Part shown: positions 1-8,924 of the stretch, piece by piece | Layout: each line of letters starts with the position of its first letter | How positions within the stretch are numbered: position 1 is the first letter of the stretch | Assembly (NCBI RefSeq): GCF_023715505.1 | Contig: NZ_JAMBOH010000004.1 | Location: 186,001 to 250,000 of the forward strand | Length of the DNA: 64,000 bases | Origin: Neobacillus cucumis | Lineage (GTDB): Bacteria; Bacillota; Bacilli; Bacillales_B; DSM-18226 | Reading direction: 5' to 3' | Notes under the pieces: generated by a model | Database searches by the model: none | What the model saw: the letters and a program-made list of their open reading frames with translations, nothing else | What the model was told of the DNA's origin: nothing | Position numbers and translations under genes: made by a program

Positions 1-126
1 ATATAAGTACTTTTGTCATAAAATGAAAGTACAAGAGTATTTCCTTTTTTAGATGTCAATCATAATAGTATTATCTGCTTGGGGGTATTTGTCCCTTCAA
101 TACGGAAACGGAAGGGAGAGGTTATG

Positions 127-798
127 ATGGAGATTGAACGAATTGATGAATATACTGTGAAATTCTACATTTCCTACGGTGATATTGAGGAGAGAGGCTT
201 TGATCGCGAAGAAATCTGGTACAATCGAGAGCGCAGTGAGGAACTCTTTTGGGAAATGATGGATGAAGTTCATGGTGAGGAAGATTTTGTTGTTGAAGGC
301 CCACTATGGATCCAAGTCCAAGCACTTGATAAGGGGTTAGAGGTTCTTGTTACCAAGGCCCAACTCTCAAAAGACGGACAAAAGTTTGAGCTCCCTATCC
401 CTAATGACAAAATAAAGGACATTCCCGTTGATGACAAAATTGAAGAGATCTTAGATCAGCACTTTAGTCATCATCATACAGATGAAGATGAATTAATGCT
501 AGAGGAAGAGACTTTGGAATTCCTACTTGCCTTTAAGGATTTTGAAGATATTATTAGCTTATCAAATCGAGAAGGTTTAGATAATTTAGATACAAAGCTT
601 TATCACTTTGATGGAAAATATTATTTATATACTGAATTTCCCGAAGATGTATATGAAGAAGATGAAATAGATGATATTCTCAGTATTTTATTGGAATATG
701 GTTACGAGACACAGCTTACCATTCATCGAATTCAAGAATACGGTAAAGAGATTATGCCGAAAGACGTATTCTCGGAAATACGAAAATATTTTAGCTAA
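127..798 (+). CDS. mecA: Adaptor protein MecA
   Basis: MecA is the ClpC adaptor that delivers substrates such as ComK to the ClpCP protease and helps assemble the ClpC hexamer. The protein (223 aa) has the conserved family opening MEIERIDEYTVKFYISYGDI, followed by DREEIWYNRERSEELFWEMMDEVH and WIQVQALDKGLEVLVTKAQL, an acidic linker near residues 95-130, and a C-terminal ClpC-binding domain ending in a LSILLEYG segment. An in-frame extension upstream to position 79 is not conserved in the family. I chose the second of two adjacent ATGs because MEIER is the usual N-terminus; ATG at 124 is equally possible. The preceding purine-rich AGGGAGAGG serves as ribosome binding site. In B. subtilis mecA also lies just upstream of coiA and pepF. 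Confidence 0.96.
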   Translation: MEIERIDEYTVKFYISYGDIEERGFDREEIWYNRERSEELFWEMMDEVHGEEDFVVEGPLWIQVQALDKGLEVLVTKAQLSKDGQKFELPIPNDKIKDIPVDDKIEEILDQHFSHHHTDEDELMLEEETLEFLLAFKDFEDIISLSNREGLDNLDTKLYHFDGKYYLYTEFPEDVYEEDEIDDILSILLEYGYETQLTIHRIQEYGKEIMPKDVFSEIRKYFS

Positions 799-805
799 TA
801 ATTAT

Positions 806-836
806 ACCGATTTCACATTTGAAATCGGTCTTTTTA
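806..836 (+). terminator. Rho-independent terminator of mecA
   Basis: A nine-base-pair stem (ACCGATTTC / GAAATCGGT) with a six-base loop is followed by CTTTTT. It lies directly after the mecA stop and before cls. Confidence 0.85.
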
Positions 837-865
837 TCATTGGATATATTTGAAAATTTTGGCAG

Positions 866-2386
866 GTGAGTGCACTGAAAAACACGGTTAGGGTGGTCTT
901 ATTTTTAGCTATTTTATCCGGATTATTGTTTTATTTTAAAGACCAACTGGAAAGCGGCATCTTCGGATTCTTGAGTGTTTTAATTACACTGTCTGTTATT
1001 TTTATAGGGTTTGTCATTTTCTTTGAGAATCGTCATCCTACACAAACCATTACCTGGCTAGTGGTTTTAGGAAGTTTTCCGTTAATCGGGTTTATTTTTT
1101 ATTTATTGTTCGGGCGCAATTATCGAAAGGAAAGGATGTTTAGAAAGAAATATTTCCTTGATAAGCAAGCGTTTCTAACCGTTGAGGGAGAGGACGATCT
1201 AAGGAGTCAGGAGAAACTCAGTTTAATGGGGCAACATCAGGGGAAATTATTTAGGCTGGCTCAGAAACTGGGGAATAGTCCGATTTCCTTTGATACCTCT
1301 ACAAAAGTTTTAACAAATGGAGAGGAAACCTTTCGACACATTACCGAACAACTAAAAAGGGCAAGACATCATATTCACCTTGAATATTATATTGTTCGTC
1401 ACGATCTGATCGGTCAGGAAATTAAAGAAATATTAATTCAAAAGGCAAGTGAAGGTGTTAAGATTCGATTTCTTTTTGATGCGGTCGGCTCCTGGCAGCT
1501 TTCTAAAAGCTACATTAATGATTTAAGAAATGCGGGTATTGAAGCTGTTTCGTTTGGGCCTGTAAAATTGCCTTTTTTAAATAATAAATTTAACTTCCGT
1601 AATCACCGAAAGATTATTGTCATTGATGGGACCATTGGATTTGTAGGCGGGTTGAACATCGGGGATGAATATTTAGGGAGAAACGAAGAAATTGGGTTTT
1701 GGCGTGATACCCATTTAATGCTGAAGGGCGAAGCAGTCCGTACACTCCAATTAATCTTTTTACAAGACTGGTATTATATGACCAATCATAGCTTTCTAAC
1801 AGCGGAATACCTTTCACCTCAATTAGATAATAAACGTCATGGTGGTGTACAGCTTATTGCAGGGGGGCCTGATAATGAATGGAGCGTCATTAAAAATATC
1901 TTTTTCTCCATGATTGCATCAGCTGAAAAATCTGTTTGGATTGCATCCCCATATTTTATCCCAGATGAAGATATATTCTCAGCAATTAAAGTGGCAGCCC
2001 TGAGTGGTGTCGATGTAAGACTCCTTGTGCCAAATCGCCCAGATAAACGAATCGTCTTTCATGCATCAAGATCCTATTTTCCAGAATTGCTTGAAGCTGG
2101 GGTAAAAGTGTATGAATATGAGCGCGGGTTTATGCATAGTAAAATTATAATTGTCGACAACGAACTCGCTTCGATTGGAACCTCTAATATGGATATGAGG
2201 AGTTTTCACTTGAATTTTGAAGTGAATGCATTTTTATTCCGAACTAAAAGTACGGAAGAGCTTGTGGAAGAGTACACCAATGATTTAAAGTATGCTAGAC
2301 AGCTCGATATGAAAACCTTTCAGCAAAGGCATATTGGTTTTAGAATTTTAGAATCAACCGCTAGGTTATTATCACCACTACTTTAA
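866..2386 (+). CDS. cls: Cardiolipin synthase
   Basis: This membrane phospholipase D-superfamily enzyme condenses two phosphatidylglycerols into cardiolipin and glycerol. The 506-aa protein has two N-terminal membrane segments (about residues 8-25 and 33-55, then a third hydrophobic stretch near 62-82) typical of bacterial Cls, and two HxK(x4)D catalytic motifs, HRKIIVID beginning at about residue 247 and HSKIIIVD at about residue 424, each followed by the expected glycine/asparagine-rich loop. Length matches the family. The annotated start is GTG at 866 with a weak upstream GGCAGG; the exact start is uncertain, although hydrophobic segment 1 begins within ten residues of it. It is monocistronic, bounded by terminators on both sides. 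B. subtilis has several Cls paralogues, so which one this is cannot be decided here. Confidence 0.93.
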   Translation: MSALKNTVRVVLFLAILSGLLFYFKDQLESGIFGFLSVLITLSVIFIGFVIFFENRHPTQTITWLVVLGSFPLIGFIFYLLFGRNYRKERMFRKKYFLDKQAFLTVEGEDDLRSQEKLSLMGQHQGKLFRLAQKLGNSPISFDTSTKVLTNGEETFRHITEQLKRARHHIHLEYYIVRHDLIGQEIKEILIQKASEGVKIRFLFDAVGSWQLSKSYINDLRNAGIEAVSFGPVKLPFLNNKFNFRNHRKIIVIDGTIGFVGGLNIGDEYLGRNEEIGFWRDTHLMLKGEAVRTLQLIFLQDWYYMTNHSFLTAEYLSPQLDNKRHGGVQLIAGGPDNEWSVIKNIFFSMIASAEKSVWIASPYFIPDEDIFSAIKVAALSGVDVRLLVPNRPDKRIVFHASRSYFPELLEAGVKVYEYERGFMHSKIIIVDNELASIGTSNMDMRSFHLNFEVNAFLFRTKSTEELVEEYTNDLKYARQLDMKTFQQRHIGFRILESTARLLSPLL

Positions 2387-2403
2387 TTATATGAAAATGT
2401 AGA

Positions 2404-2432
2404 AACTCGTCGAAAAACCGGCGAGTTTTTTA
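2404..2432 (+). terminator. Terminator after cls
   Basis: The stem AACTCGTCG / CGGCGAGTT (one G-T pair) is followed by a run of six T. Confidence 0.8.
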
Positions 2433-2494
2433 ATAATTAAAAGGATTATGGTGGGGGATAGTCGAATTGATAGATATAAAAGGAGGGGAATGTT

Positions 2495-3688
2495 TTGTTA
2501 ACTGCATTAACCAAAACTGGGAAAAAGATTTGCTTAGGGTTTGATTACAAGAAGGAAACACTTATGTCACTGCGCGATAAGGAGGAATTTGTTTGTCCAG
2601 TCTGTAGGGAAACAGTTTTGCTGAGACTGGGGGATCAAAGAATCTTTCACTTTGCCCATAAACAAAGTAGTCAATGCCGTGAACTTTACGAGAATGAAAC
2701 TTATGAGCATCTAGAGGGGAAGAGGCAGCTTTTTCAGTGGCTTCTCAAACAAAATATAGGATCAGTTCTTGAGTATTATGATCGAAACATCCAGCAGCGG
2801 CCCGATATTATGTTTAAATATAATGGCCAAAGGTATGCATTAGAATATCAATGTTCTACATTACCTGATAAAGTTTTGACGAAAAGAACTAATACTTATT
2901 TAGAAAATGGTTATACCCCGTTATGGGTCATATCTAGCAGCCATCTTCATCAAAAACGAAAAGATCTTATTACATTGTCAAACTTCCAATATTCATTTTT
3001 AAGAACTGCATCATCCGGGAAACTTTATATCCCTGCTTATTGCCCCGATAAACAACTCTTTCAATTAGTGGAATCAATTACTCCCTTCTCCATAAAAAAT
3101 TCTTTCGCACATCTTTCATCACTACCAATTCAAACCATTGAGCTGGATGCTATACTAGAACCACAGAATGACCATCCCATTTCCCAGTCAAGCTGGAATA
3201 GGGAAGTGGAAAGATATATGTTTAACTGGGCCCTTCATCCAAGGACCGAGCATAAGCCCTTTTTGCAGGAGATTTATAACCAAGGATTAAATATCTTCCT
3301 GTTTCCTCCTGAAATTGGTCTGCCAGTTGCCCATTCTGTCCTTATTCAAACACCTCCGTTTATTTGGCAAACCTATTTGTTTGTCGATATTTTAGCCCAC
3401 AAAAATACCAAAGATTTAATCACGCTCAAAGAGGTTAACACTTCCTATCAAAAAAGAGTCCAAAAAAAACAGATCATAGTTCGTCATCTGCCACAAGTGA
3501 AAAATGCAACTCCGTTTACGGCAATGATTGAGTATCTAGAACTTCTTGTGAAAATAAATTTCCTTAAAAAGAAAGGTGACAGGATATTTGAAGTGCAAAA
3601 GAAAATTCTAATCCCTCATACCAACCGTGAAAGAGAAGAAGCAAAACAGAATTTCTTAGCCCAATATGAAAATGTGCAATCAAGATGA
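2495..3688 (+). CDS. coiA: Competence protein CoiA
   Basis: CoiA is a competence-induced nuclease-like protein needed for recombination of incoming DNA during natural transformation. The 397-aa product starts at TTG 2495, placed seven bases after a strong AAAGGAGGGG site. A putative zinc-binding module occupies residues 34-61 (C34, C37, H52, H55, C61), and is followed by a restriction-endonuclease-like core with the segment DIMFKYNGQRYALEYQCS near residues 107-124, where the D and E(Y)Q are the likely metal-binding/catalytic positions. The C-terminal half is poorly conserved in the family. Position between the mecA region and pepF is as in B. subtilis (yjbF-yjbG). A closely similar zinc module heads the helicase gene at 20084-22384. 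Confidence 0.93.
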   Translation: MLTALTKTGKKICLGFDYKKETLMSLRDKEEFVCPVCRETVLLRLGDQRIFHFAHKQSSQCRELYENETYEHLEGKRQLFQWLLKQNIGSVLEYYDRNIQQRPDIMFKYNGQRYALEYQCSTLPDKVLTKRTNTYLENGYTPLWVISSSHLHQKRKDLITLSNFQYSFLRTASSGKLYIPAYCPDKQLFQLVESITPFSIKNSFAHLSSLPIQTIELDAILEPQNDHPISQSSWNREVERYMFNWALHPRTEHKPFLQEIYNQGLNIFLFPPEIGLPVAHSVLIQTPPFIWQTYLFVDILAHKNTKDLITLKEVNTSYQKRVQKKQIIVRHLPQVKNATPFTAMIEYLELLVKINFLKKKGDRIFEVQKKILIPHTNREREEAKQNFLAQYENVQSR

Positions 3689-3834
3689 TAGAAGTGGGAA
3701 ATTAATACTAATAACCCCCATATGGGCATAATATAGTAGGAGGGTATTTCGATTTGTTTTTAAAGGATATAAGCAAAATAAGGAGAATAATTTAATAGTA
3801 AGTATTTCCAAGTAAAATGAATGGAGGATAAATA

Positions 3835-5655
3835 ATGGCGAATGAAACAAAAGTAAAGCAGCTGCCAGCAAGAAGTGAAATTCCTGTTGAGGATACGTGG
3901 AAATTAGAAGATATTTTTGCGAGTGATCAGGATTGGGAAAAAGAGTTTCAAGAAATTAAGAAAGAGATACCTGAGATAAAGCAATACGAAGGAAAACTAG
4001 GAGAAAGTGCTGAAACGCTCTATCAAGCTTTACAGTTTCAAGACAAATTGTTAGAACGAATCGGTAAGCTCTATACATATTCCCATATGCGCTATGACCA
4101 AGATACAACGAACTCCTTCTACCAAGGCTTAGATGACAGGATGAAGAATCTCTATTCCCAAGCGGCCAGCCAGCTAGCATTTATTGTTCCGGAAATTCTA
4201 TCAATTGACGAAGAGAAAGTAAATAGTTTCTTAAATGAAAAGGCAGAATTAAAATTATATCAACATGCAATTGAAGAAATCAATTTACAAAGACCACATG
4301 TACTTAGTGCAGAACAGGAGGCGTTACTCGCTGAAGCTAGTGAAGTAATGGATGCCTCTAGTAATACTTTTGGTATGTTGAACAATGCAGACTTAGAATT
4401 TCCCACCATTCAAGATGAAAACGGCGAGGAGGTCGAAGTAACTCACGGACGTTACAGCCGCTTCTTGGAAAGTGCAGATCAGCGTGTCAGACGTGACGCT
4501 TTTGCCGCCGTTTATAAGACTTATGGAGCTTTTAAAAATACTTTTGCAAGTACGCTAAGCGGGAATGTAAAAAAGGATAATTTCAATGCGAGAATACGGA
4601 AATATGATTCCGCAAGACATGCGGCATTATCAGCGAATAACATTCCTGAGAGTGTTTATGATAACCTAGTGAATACAGTGACGGAAAATCTTCACTTGTT
4701 ACATCGCTATATAAAGCTCCGTAAGAAGGTACTCGGACTTGAGGAGCTTCATATGTATGATTTGTATACACCGCTGGTGAAAGATGTAAAAATGGAAATT
4801 AAGTATGAGGAAGCAAAAGATTTAGTGGTAAAGGGTCTAGCACCATTAGGTGAGGAATATTCAAATATCCTTACAGAAGGATTCGAAAACCGCTGGGTGG
4901 ATGTTCATGAGAACAAAGGTAAACGCAGTGGTGCCTACTCATCCGGAGCCTATGGCACGCATCCTTACATTTTAATGAACTGGCAGGATAATGTAAATAA
5001 TTTATTTACGCTTGCTCATGAATTTGGCCACTCCGTGCATAGTTACTATACTCGCAAAAACCAGCCGTATGCATATGGTAATTACTCCATATTTGTGGCG
5101 GAAGTAGCCTCCACCTGTAATGAGGCACTGCTCAATGACTATTTATTAAAAACCATTGATGATGAACAAAAAAGAATTTACCTACTGAATCATTATTTGG
5201 AGGGCTTTAGGGGGACTGTGTTCCGTCAGACCATGTTTGCTGAATTTGAACACTTAATTCATCAGAAGGCACAAAATAATGAGGCATTGACCGCTGATTC
5301 CTTAACTGAAGCTTATTATGCATTAAATAAGAAGTATTTCGGGGAAGAGGATATTGTTATTGATGAGGAAATCGGTTTGGAATGGGCAAGAATTCCGCAT
5401 TTTTATTACAACTATTATGTATATCAATATGCTACAGGATTTAGTGCTGCAACAGCATTAAGCAAACAGATTCTTGAAGAAGGCGAGCCTGCTGTGAAGC
5501 GTTATATTGAAGAATTCCTCAGTGCAGGAAGTTCCGATTATCCAATTGAGGTTCTTAAAAAGGCAGGAGTAGATATGACCAGTGCTGCTCCAATTGCGGA
5601 TGCTTGTAAGGTATTTGAAGAAAAATTAAATGAATTAGAAAAACTGTTATCCTAA
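3835..5655 (+). CDS. pepF: Oligoendopeptidase F (M3 family)
   Basis: This zinc metallopeptidase of family M3B hydrolyses short peptides (about 7-17 residues) in the cytoplasm. The 606-aa protein carries the HExxH zinc motif in LAHEFGHSVHSYY, with the third ligand glutamate expected in the downstream EVAST segment, and the conserved aromatic-rich IPHFYYNYYVYQYATG motif near residues 522-537. It starts at ATG 3835 after a GGAGG site. Length and motifs are typical of PepF. In B. subtilis the equivalent gene (yjbG) also sits between coiA and the spxH group. A hairpin at 5739-5772 ends the transcript. Confidence 0.95.
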   Translation: MANETKVKQLPARSEIPVEDTWKLEDIFASDQDWEKEFQEIKKEIPEIKQYEGKLGESAETLYQALQFQDKLLERIGKLYTYSHMRYDQDTTNSFYQGLDDRMKNLYSQAASQLAFIVPEILSIDEEKVNSFLNEKAELKLYQHAIEEINLQRPHVLSAEQEALLAEASEVMDASSNTFGMLNNADLEFPTIQDENGEEVEVTHGRYSRFLESADQRVRRDAFAAVYKTYGAFKNTFASTLSGNVKKDNFNARIRKYDSARHAALSANNIPESVYDNLVNTVTENLHLLHRYIKLRKKVLGLEELHMYDLYTPLVKDVKMEIKYEEAKDLVVKGLAPLGEEYSNILTEGFENRWVDVHENKGKRSGAYSSGAYGTHPYILMNWQDNVNNLFTLAHEFGHSVHSYYTRKNQPYAYGNYSIFVAEVASTCNEALLNDYLLKTIDDEQKRIYLLNHYLEGFRGTVFRQTMFAEFEHLIHQKAQNNEALTADSLTEAYYALNKKYFGEEDIVIDEEIGLEWARIPHFYYNYYVYQYATGFSAATALSKQILEEGEPAVKRYIEEFLSAGSSDYPIEVLKKAGVDMTSAAPIADACKVFEEKLNELEKLLS

Positions 5656-5736
5656 GAACAGCGAAGGGGCCCGTTTAGCAAAACAAACTAGCGATTGGCA
5701 CTAGATCAGGGCAATTACCAAAGGTTATGTACTTTT

Positions 5737-5774
5737 AAAAATGGGATGGAGCGTTTAGGCTCCAACCCATTTAA
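5737..5774. terminator. Bidirectional terminator between pepF and a small convergent gene
   Basis: A long imperfect palindrome (AAATGGG, one mismatch, TGGAGC, short loop, then GCTCCA and CCCATTT) is flanked by A-rich sequence on the left and T/A-rich on the right. It can end pepF rightward and the small minus-strand gene leftward, overlapping the latter's stop codon. Confidence 0.7.
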
Positions 5775-5944
5775 AAGCCTCTAAAACGTCTCCGATCATT
5801 TAGATAAACAATAAAAATAAGTATAGATATAAACAGGATGGGCGCACTTAGCAGCATAGGGAAAATGTGAATTAATGCAAGGAGATTAAGAAAAAAGGCA
5901 AGCGCAATAAAAAGAATCATAATGATATAAGGTAATTTGCCCAT
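5771..5944 (-). CDS. Small hydrophobic protein with two membrane segments
   Basis: The gene encodes 57 residues, starting MGKLPYIIMILFIALAFFLN and ending in the basic tail NDRRRFRGF. Two hydrophobic stretches (about residues 4-22 and 30-48) separated by a short loop with His and Pro predict a two-pass membrane protein with a positively charged cytoplasmic C-terminus. An AAGGTGG ribosome binding site lies nine bases upstream of the ATG, and the gene ends inside a bidirectional terminator, so it looks genuine although very short. It is convergent with pepF. I do not recognise its function; nothing in it suggests an enzyme or toxin motif. Confidence 0.7.
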   Translation of the reverse strand: MGKLPYIIMILFIALAFFLNLLALIHIFPMLLSAPILFISILIFIVYLNDRRRFRGF

Positions 5945-6040
5945 TTAAAAGCCACCTTTTTGTTTACTTATTTTAAGTCTATTGTCCAAATCGTGAATTT
6001 ATTACTATATGACAATATTGTGAAATAAAGCACAAGCTTA

Positions 6041-6070
6041 TTGTCATAGGCTGATGCAGCATGGTATATT
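6041..6070 (+). promoter_or_regulatory. Predicted sigma-A promoter with extended -10
   Basis: TTGTCA and TATATT are separated by 18 bases, and a TGG precedes the -10 box (extended -10). No good ribosome binding site follows; an in-frame ATG at 6061 lies inside the promoter itself. Confidence 0.45.
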
Positions 6071-6076
6071 CTATAC

Positions 6077-6200
6077 GTGAAGTTGATCACAACAAACATA
6101 TACCCCTTTTGTTTGACCGTGAAAAATTTCTCCCATCCCCTTTGTTCGTATTAATAGAAAAATGCCTTACAGTCGGAAATGCTGTGAGGCATTTTTAATT
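6077..6200 (+). ncRNA. Candidate small RNA
   Basis: This is the stretch between the predicted promoter and the terminator hairpin at 6158-6196; it would give a transcript of roughly 120 nt. The only frame through it lacks a plausible ribosome binding site. It is inferred from signals alone, with no family recognised. Confidence 0.3.
6158..6196 (+). terminator. Strong stem-loop with T tail
   Basis: AAAAATGCCTTACAG pairs with CTGTGAGGCATTTTT (one G-T pair), with a nine-base loop. Its A and T flanks would let it act in either direction; rightward it would end the candidate small RNA. Confidence 0.75.
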
Positions 6201-6220
6201 CAGTTGAAAAACCTAATTAT

Positions 6221-6262
6221 AAAAAAAGACAAGTGCCAATCGTCTCGTGATTGACACTTGTC
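6221..6262 (-). terminator. Terminator of spxH
   Basis: On the minus strand the stem GACAAGTGTCAATC / GATTGGCACTTGTC is followed by seven T. It begins at the spxH stop codon. Confidence 0.85.
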
Positions 6263-7131
6263 TATTCATCAATATATCGCCAAAATGTACCATATTTAGC
6301 TGGTATTTGCTCAACCACCTGCTTTAACAAGAGCTTTTTCATTTCCCGTTCAATTTGCGAAATCGACATATTATAAACAACGGCAATTTCCTTTGAAGCA
6401 ACAAACTTAAAAAACTTAAGAAATGATTCTAATGGCGGCGGTGGTGATTTCTCCGGTCTTTCAGAAAGCATTTCTTCTAATATTTGTACATAAACCTCAT
6501 AGTGGTAAGAACCGGCAATTTTAATCCCTTCATCCTCAATATTTTCATTGAAAAATACCAGGGTTGGAATTTCAGTTACATCCATCTCGGAAGTAATTTT
6601 TAAATCACATTGAAAGGCCTTGGCCGCGCTGTCGGAATGAATATCTTTCATGAATTCCTCGACATCTAAGCCAGCACTATCCGCACATTCCTTTAATACT
6701 TCTAAGTTTGAAGGGTTTTGCTTTTCTAAAAATAACATTTCCTGGATTCTGCGAAAGAAACGTAATCCCGCTCGTCTTCCTTGTAATTCAGCCGCTTTAA
6801 TCGCTATGGAGACAATATAAGGATTATCAATCGGATTCTCTAACCAAAGACTGCCGTCGCAAGACATCCCCGACCTGCTGGCTGTTTTTTCCCAAACTTG
6901 AGCAATATTTTCATAGTTCTTCTTTTTACTCAAATTTAAGTTAGCTAATCGTCCACTTAATACATGTTTAATGGAAAAGTACCGGCCATACTCAATTCGA
7001 AGTTTTTTGACAATCGGCTCTAATGCCCAGCACTCAGGACATAGCGGGTCAATAAACATATATATTTCGATTGGTTTTTTCTCATTCCCATTGAAAGAAT
7101 TCTTGGGAACAGGTGACGAAGAATTATTCAC
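6262..7131 (-). CDS. spxH: ClpXP adaptor SpxH
   Basis: SpxH (YjbH) binds the thiol-stress regulator Spx and speeds its degradation by ClpXP. It has a DsbA-like thioredoxin fold: the segment [20 protein letters not shown] carries the CxxC pair of the family, and a histidine-rich zinc-binding N-terminal tail found in some relatives is absent here. The start is uncertain. ATG 7158 would overlap the upstream globin gene by 35 bases; GTG 7131 follows a GGGTGA and gives 289 residues, with about 19 residues before PIEIYMF, closer to B. subtilis YjbH, so I chose it. GTG 7140 is also possible. The overlap with yjbI indicates co-transcription, as in B. subtilis. Confidence 0.92.
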   Translation of the reverse strand: MNNSSSPVPKNSFNGNEKKPIEIYMFIDPLCPECWALEPIVKKLRIEYGRYFSIKHVLSGRLANLNLSKKKNYENIAQVWEKTASRSGMSCDGSLWLENPIDNPYIVSIAIKAAELQGRRAGLRFFRRIQEMLFLEKQNPSNLEVLKECADSAGLDVEEFMKDIHSDSAAKAFQCDLKITSEMDVTEIPTLVFFNENIEDEGIKIAGSYHYEVYVQILEEMLSERPEKSPPPPLESFLKFFKFVASKEIAVVYNMSISQIEREMKKLLLKQVVEQIPAKYGTFWRYIDE

Positions 7132-7534
7132 AATTTTCACCCGTAATCTCGCCATCATCAGGCGTGTTAATCATATGTTGGGCAGTAAGATGCAGTCGCG
7201 CGTAAAATTCCTCTCTTACCGGCCCTTCTAATCCGATTATATCCATCGCTTTCTTCATACATGATAACCAAGCCCTTGCACGGGTTGGTGTAACGGGAAA
7301 TGGTAAATGACGTGCACGCATCATCGGGTGACCATGTTCTTCTGTATACAGAGGAGGACCTCCTAAATATTGTGTTAAAAATTGCTTTTGTTTCCGGGCA
7401 ATCTCAGAAAATTGATTCGGAAATATGGGCGCAAGGTCAGGATGTTGTGCAACAAGGCTATAGAAAGTGTCGACAAGACGGTGCAGTGTATCTTCACCAA
7501 TAACTTCAAATGGTGTAAGTTTATTATCGATCAT
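7124..7534 (-). CDS. yjbI: Truncated haemoglobin (group II), YjbI
   Basis: This small haem protein of the truncated-globin group II binds oxygen and has been tied to oxidative and nitrosative stress defence. The 136-aa sequence has the family core: [47 protein letters not shown] with the proximal-histidine region HLPFPV, and [14 protein letters not shown] with the Trp typical of group II. Start ATG 7534 follows AAGGAGTTGTC; a longer in-frame start at 7567 is less likely. It is upstream of and overlaps spxH, a conserved pair across Bacillaceae; loss of the globin is known to destabilise SpxH-linked control in B. subtilis only by association, so functional coupling here is inferred. Confidence 0.93.
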   Translation of the reverse strand: MIDNKLTPFEVIGEDTLHRLVDTFYSLVAQHPDLAPIFPNQFSEIARKQKQFLTQYLGGPPLYTEEHGHPMMRARHLPFPVTPTRARAWLSCMKKAMDIIGLEGPVREEFYARLHLTAQHMINTPDDGEITGENCE

Positions 7535-7743
7535 GTTGACAACTCCTTTCATCGATATTGTATTCATATTTTAACAATGCCCATTTCATATCTCAAATGA
7601 ATTGCCTTGAAAAAGACTGATTTTTAAAATTGAAACTTTTTAATCTCATGGCTTTATCAAACTAGCGTGTTGATTTCCGCTCTAATCACGCTAATTATTA
7701 TCACTAACCTTTAACACACCCTATGTAATAAAAGTGGCTGTTC

Positions 7744-8334
7744 CTATTTAGTTTTAGTTTGTTTATATTTTTGATTATAGAAACGGCGGACTTTATTTTG
7801 GGTTTGCCGTTCTGGGATTTTAAATCGGGCTAGAAGTGCGTGAAAACTTTTAAGGCCTTCTTGATAATCACCTACTTCATATTCCATTTCATAATCTTCA
7901 TGTTCAAGATAGATACTGTGGTCAAGTACGAGTAGTCCATTATCATAGGAAATCTCTGCTCGATTAGTCATAAGTGAACCAAAATATTCAATTTTGGCGA
8001 AAGGGATGTTATTATCTTGTATTAATTGTTTTATTTGTCCACCAGGTAGTCTGCCTTCATTAATAGCCGCAGTTGTTTCCTCGTAAGTTAATTTTTGATT
8101 AGTTTCAAGCAGCCCAATCTCTCTTGGCTGTTTAAGAGTCATCACATAGTCCGTGCCTTTTTTTCGAATCCTTAATGCACTATCTGCTTTTTTTAAAGCA
8201 AAATCTGGCGTATCAAAGTACAGATTCTCCTGAGTGAAAATATGCTTTTCCCCAATGTTAAACGAAAGTAAAATTCTTTCATATTCTGCTTTTGTTAGCA
8301 TGTTTTTAAACTCAATTTCAATATTTTGTGACAT
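7744..8334 (-). CDS. yjbK: CYTH-domain protein YjbK
   Basis: CYTH (adenylyl cyclase-thiamine triphosphatase) tunnel enzymes act on triphosphates with divalent metals. The 196-aa protein begins MSQNIEIEFKNML, containing the defining ExExK motif (E-I-E-F-K) in the first strand, followed by the alternating charged strands expected for the tunnel (YFDTPDFALKKADSALRIRKKG, YVMTLKQPR, YEMEYEVGDY). I chose ATG 8334 over 8355 because AAAGGAAG sits at the right distance and the ExExK strand is then at the N-terminus. It is divergent from yjbL. The substrate is not known; polyphosphate or thiamine triphosphate hydrolysis are family possibilities. Confidence 0.88.
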   Translation of the reverse strand: MSQNIEIEFKNMLTKAEYERILLSFNIGEKHIFTQENLYFDTPDFALKKADSALRIRKKGTDYVMTLKQPREIGLLETNQKLTYEETTAAINEGRLPGGQIKQLIQDNNIPFAKIEYFGSLMTNRAEISYDNGLLVLDHSIYLEHEDYEMEYEVGDYQEGLKSFHALLARFKIPERQTQNKVRRFYNQKYKQTKTK

Positions 8335-8489
8335 CTTTTGTCTTCCTTTCGCCATTAAGATAATTTCATCATACCGATGAACGTTGGATGCTGTCTAGTT
8401 TCCGCTTATTGATCATTTTAAAAAAGCAATCCTTGGGAGAAATGGTCCGATTATGCTAAAATAGGAAAGTGAAAGATGGAGGTTTAGTC

Positions 8490-8858
8490 ATGAAGAAGAA
8501 AATAATCATTCAAACAGCAATAGTAACCGATCATAAACTAATTTTAGAAACTGATGAATCTATTACCGGGTTAATTCCTAGTGAGCAAATACTTGTTGAT
8601 TCAGATAATAGTGCATTTATTTACCTTTTGGAGGATCAAGAAGACTATACATATATTGTTTTAGCGGAAGACTTCTGGTCTTATTTAAAAACAGCAAATG
8701 AACTAAAACTACCTGTACTTGTTAAATCTAATCAAGAACAAATTGAACTCATAAACTTTCATGATGAACTAGAATATATCCTGAGCAATATTAAAGGCAA
8801 TAGTAACTATGGTGATGAGTTTGTAACGAAAGTGGAGGGATTTTTCCTAACTGTTTGA
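8490..8858 (+). CDS. yjbL: YjbL family protein
   Basis: This 122-aa acidic cytoplasmic protein corresponds by position and size to B. subtilis YjbL, whose function is unknown. It has no membrane segment or recognisable catalytic motif; the sequence alternates short beta-like stretches (KIIIQTAIVTDHKLILET, FIYLLEDQEDYTYIVLAEDF) with a C-terminal helix. Start ATG 8490 follows GGAGGT at the proper spacing; an upstream start at 8469 would overlap that site. It lies immediately before the (p)ppGpp synthetase gene yjbM, as in B. subtilis. Confidence 0.75.
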   Translation: MKKKIIIQTAIVTDHKLILETDESITGLIPSEQILVDSDNSAFIYLLEDQEDYTYIVLAEDFWSYLKTANELKLPVLVKSNQEQIELINFHDELEYILSNIKGNSNYGDEFVTKVEGFFLTV

Positions 8859-8924
8859 GCTTTGCGCTGAAGCGGAAAAAAGTTTCGCTCATCTAAACAA
8901 TTTGGTTTTCTTTGAGGTGAATTC

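Larger units (their letters stand above)
5945..6261. other. Intergenic region with an orphan promoter and two hairpins
   Basis: Between the small membrane gene and spxH, no convincing protein gene is seen. The region holds a promoter-like pair (6041-6070), about 90 bases without a good reading frame, a strong terminator hairpin (6158-6196) and the spxH terminator (6221-6262). Confidence 0.6.

Noticed and set aside
6..32. Inverted repeat AGTACTTT / AAAGTACT-like at the window start as a terminator
   Set aside because: The loop is long and the T run begins well downstream; the upstream gene is outside the window so it cannot be judged.
671..853. A 60-codon frame at the mecA 3' end
   Set aside because: It overlaps mecA in another register and runs through the mecA terminator.
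6061..6195. A 44-codon frame over the candidate small RNA
   Set aside because: Its ATG lies inside the promoter, there is no good ribosome site, and its 3' half is the terminator stem.
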